Source of the DNA: Harmothoe impar
Lineage: Eukaryota; Annelida; Polychaeta; Phyllodocida; Polynoidae
Length of the DNA stretch: 64,000 nt
Reading direction: 5' to 3'
Assembly: GCA_947462335.1 (NCBI GenBank)
Contig: OX381706.1
Span: forward strand, 15,910,784 to 15,974,783
Positions 62,798-64,000 of the stretch are shown one piece after another (the stretch's first letter is position 1; every line of letters starts with the position of its first letter). The translations under genes were made by a program, and so were the position numbers. Below the pieces are notes generated by a model, which was not told the DNA's origin, searched no databases, and worked only from the letters and a program-made list of their open reading frames with translations.

Positions 62798-64000
62798 AGG
62801 TCTGCTGGGGTGCTGGTTATTTTATCAGGCCCTAGTTGACTTGACGTAATTGGTCTCAGCTTAAGCGGCGTTGGTTATTTTATCAAGCTGCCTGACTGAC
62901 ACCACAATCCGTCCACACTGGTTGCCATAGCCACCCAGGTACAGGTTATTTTATCTGTCCTGGTTGTAAGGTAAAAGCAACCATGAGACTACTCGCTGCT
63001 ACAAAACTTCCTATTTGACCCACGACCGACTGATGACCGTCGTTCCCAGAGCCATCCACCCCACCTTGTGTACATAGACCACTGTCACCACATCAAGTGA
63101 TTATCTAGTATTAATTATAATTTTTCAATCTCAAATCCATTGAGATCGCGGCCACGTTGAGCCACTGTACTACTGTGATTAACTCGCTGTGTTGATAGTA
63201 TCCATGTCAAAGTTACTAAGTTGGACAAAGTGAGCAGGGCGTACAGCCACACTGCCTCCCGTATATTATGGATAGTCAATACCCCAAAGTTATTATAGGA
63301 GATCATGAGTCATGTGCATATAAACCCCAAAGTTACTAAAGAACTACTTATGAAACAAGCAACGGAAACAAGACAACAACAAGCAAGACATAATTAACCA
63401 AACACATTGGCACACGTGAAGAGACTGGAGTAACTCGTCTGGGTGATTATTAATTTGATTTGAAACGAGCTTTAACTGAAACATTGGCCTATACTATTAT
63501 TATTATTTTGCTACCAGGAACAATCGTGAACAGTCATACACTGGGATAAATACTCATATATAAAGTTGTTGAAACAAGGCACAGAAAACATTGAGCACCT
63601 AAAACTATAGGAGTGCCAATATTATACGCACATGTTATATGCACACGTTATCGTTGAGTGACCTACTTACTACCGTGTTATAATTACATTGAATAGAAAA
63701 AGAGAGTGCCTGACACTATAAAGGAGCACCAATGGAACTTTGGGAATTTATTGTCAACTAGGTTTCATGTCACAATATATTGAGCACCTTTCAAATAAGG
63801 AGTGCCTTTTCTAGAAGTCAGGACGACGCGTGAAATAAAGATGTCAGTCTGAAACTGTTCTTCATTAAATGTTTGTGTAACAAATGTAAGGCTCACACAT
63901 ATCAAGTAATGATATTCTTCTCTGCTTTATGTGTGACCCTACTGTTGTCAGCTAGCTACAACAATATCCGGTTTGGAGACTGCCTAATCAGGCGACATCC
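62798..64000 (+). other. 3' region of the NADAR/SGNH unit, no coding sequence recognised
   Basis: There is no credible ORF and no reverse transcriptase. GGTTATTTTATC occurs three times, starting at 62815, 62873 and 62944. Three related segments pairing a GAGCACC block with a GGAGTGCC block occur at 63591-63620, 63701-63730 (reversed order) and 63781-63806. These look like structured 3' UTR or element-tail repeats; their role is unknown. Confidence 0.5.
63834..63839 (+). terminator. Candidate polyadenylation signal after the NADAR/SGNH unit
   Basis: AATAAA lies 1037 nt after the second ORF's stop, followed by T-rich sequence. It would end a bicistronic transcript with a long 3' UTR. No other evidence of transcript termination is visible. 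Confidence 0.35.

Overview
This is nuclear DNA of an animal. The evidence is one spliced gene with consensus GT-AG introns, intron-rich low-density sequence, many short palindromic DNA-transposon derivatives, several minisatellites, and no bacterial-style gene packing. The multi-exon gene is a peptide-O-xylosyltransferase carrying a WSC domain, an arrangement I associate with invertebrate members of the family. A marine invertebrate, perhaps a mollusc, is my guess, but the sequence alone does not fix the phylum. Layout: 1-5951 holds only repeats and presumed intron or upstream sequence; the exon with the start codon and membrane anchor was not found. From 5952 to 40449 (+) I reconstruct thirteen exons whose phases join without a break into the C-terminal 892 residues of a xylosyltransferase (stem, WSC, GT14 catalytic domain, XYLT C-terminal domain, stop). 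A 21.2 kb intron (8054-29223) splits the WSC domain. It holds a foldback-like element of about 7.4 kb (13.96-21.35 kb) with a 16-bp satellite core, a nested TIR element (21.75-23.48 kb), a 41-bp minisatellite and many palindromic elements. From 40.5 to 59.8 kb I see no convincing gene, only MITE-like palindromes, a TIR element whose interior has become a 48-bp minisatellite (53.72-56.06 kb), and a nested cluster (57.03-59.79 kb). At 60113-62797 (+) lies an intronless two-part coding unit. The first ORF (675 aa) reads as AT-hook-like basic tail, coiled coil, LINE ORF1p-like RRM/CTD, then a NADAR domain (ADP-ribose/N-glycosidase fold). The second (215 aa) looks like an SGNH-hydrolase fold with degraded catalytic blocks. 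The two ORFs share a reading frame and are separated by one TAA and three sense codons. I read the unit as retroelement-derived or a recently domesticated relative. No reverse transcriptase is visible before the window ends. This is the most unusual item here. At least 18 dispersed copies or fragments of one palindromic family (ends like TTAACCCTTTAAGGACGGCAT) and about nine of another (ends like ACCGTAAAACC) dominate the non-coding sequence. Very long open frames at 15.6-20.6 kb and 53.9-55.6 kb are by-products of tandem repeats lacking stop codons, not genes.
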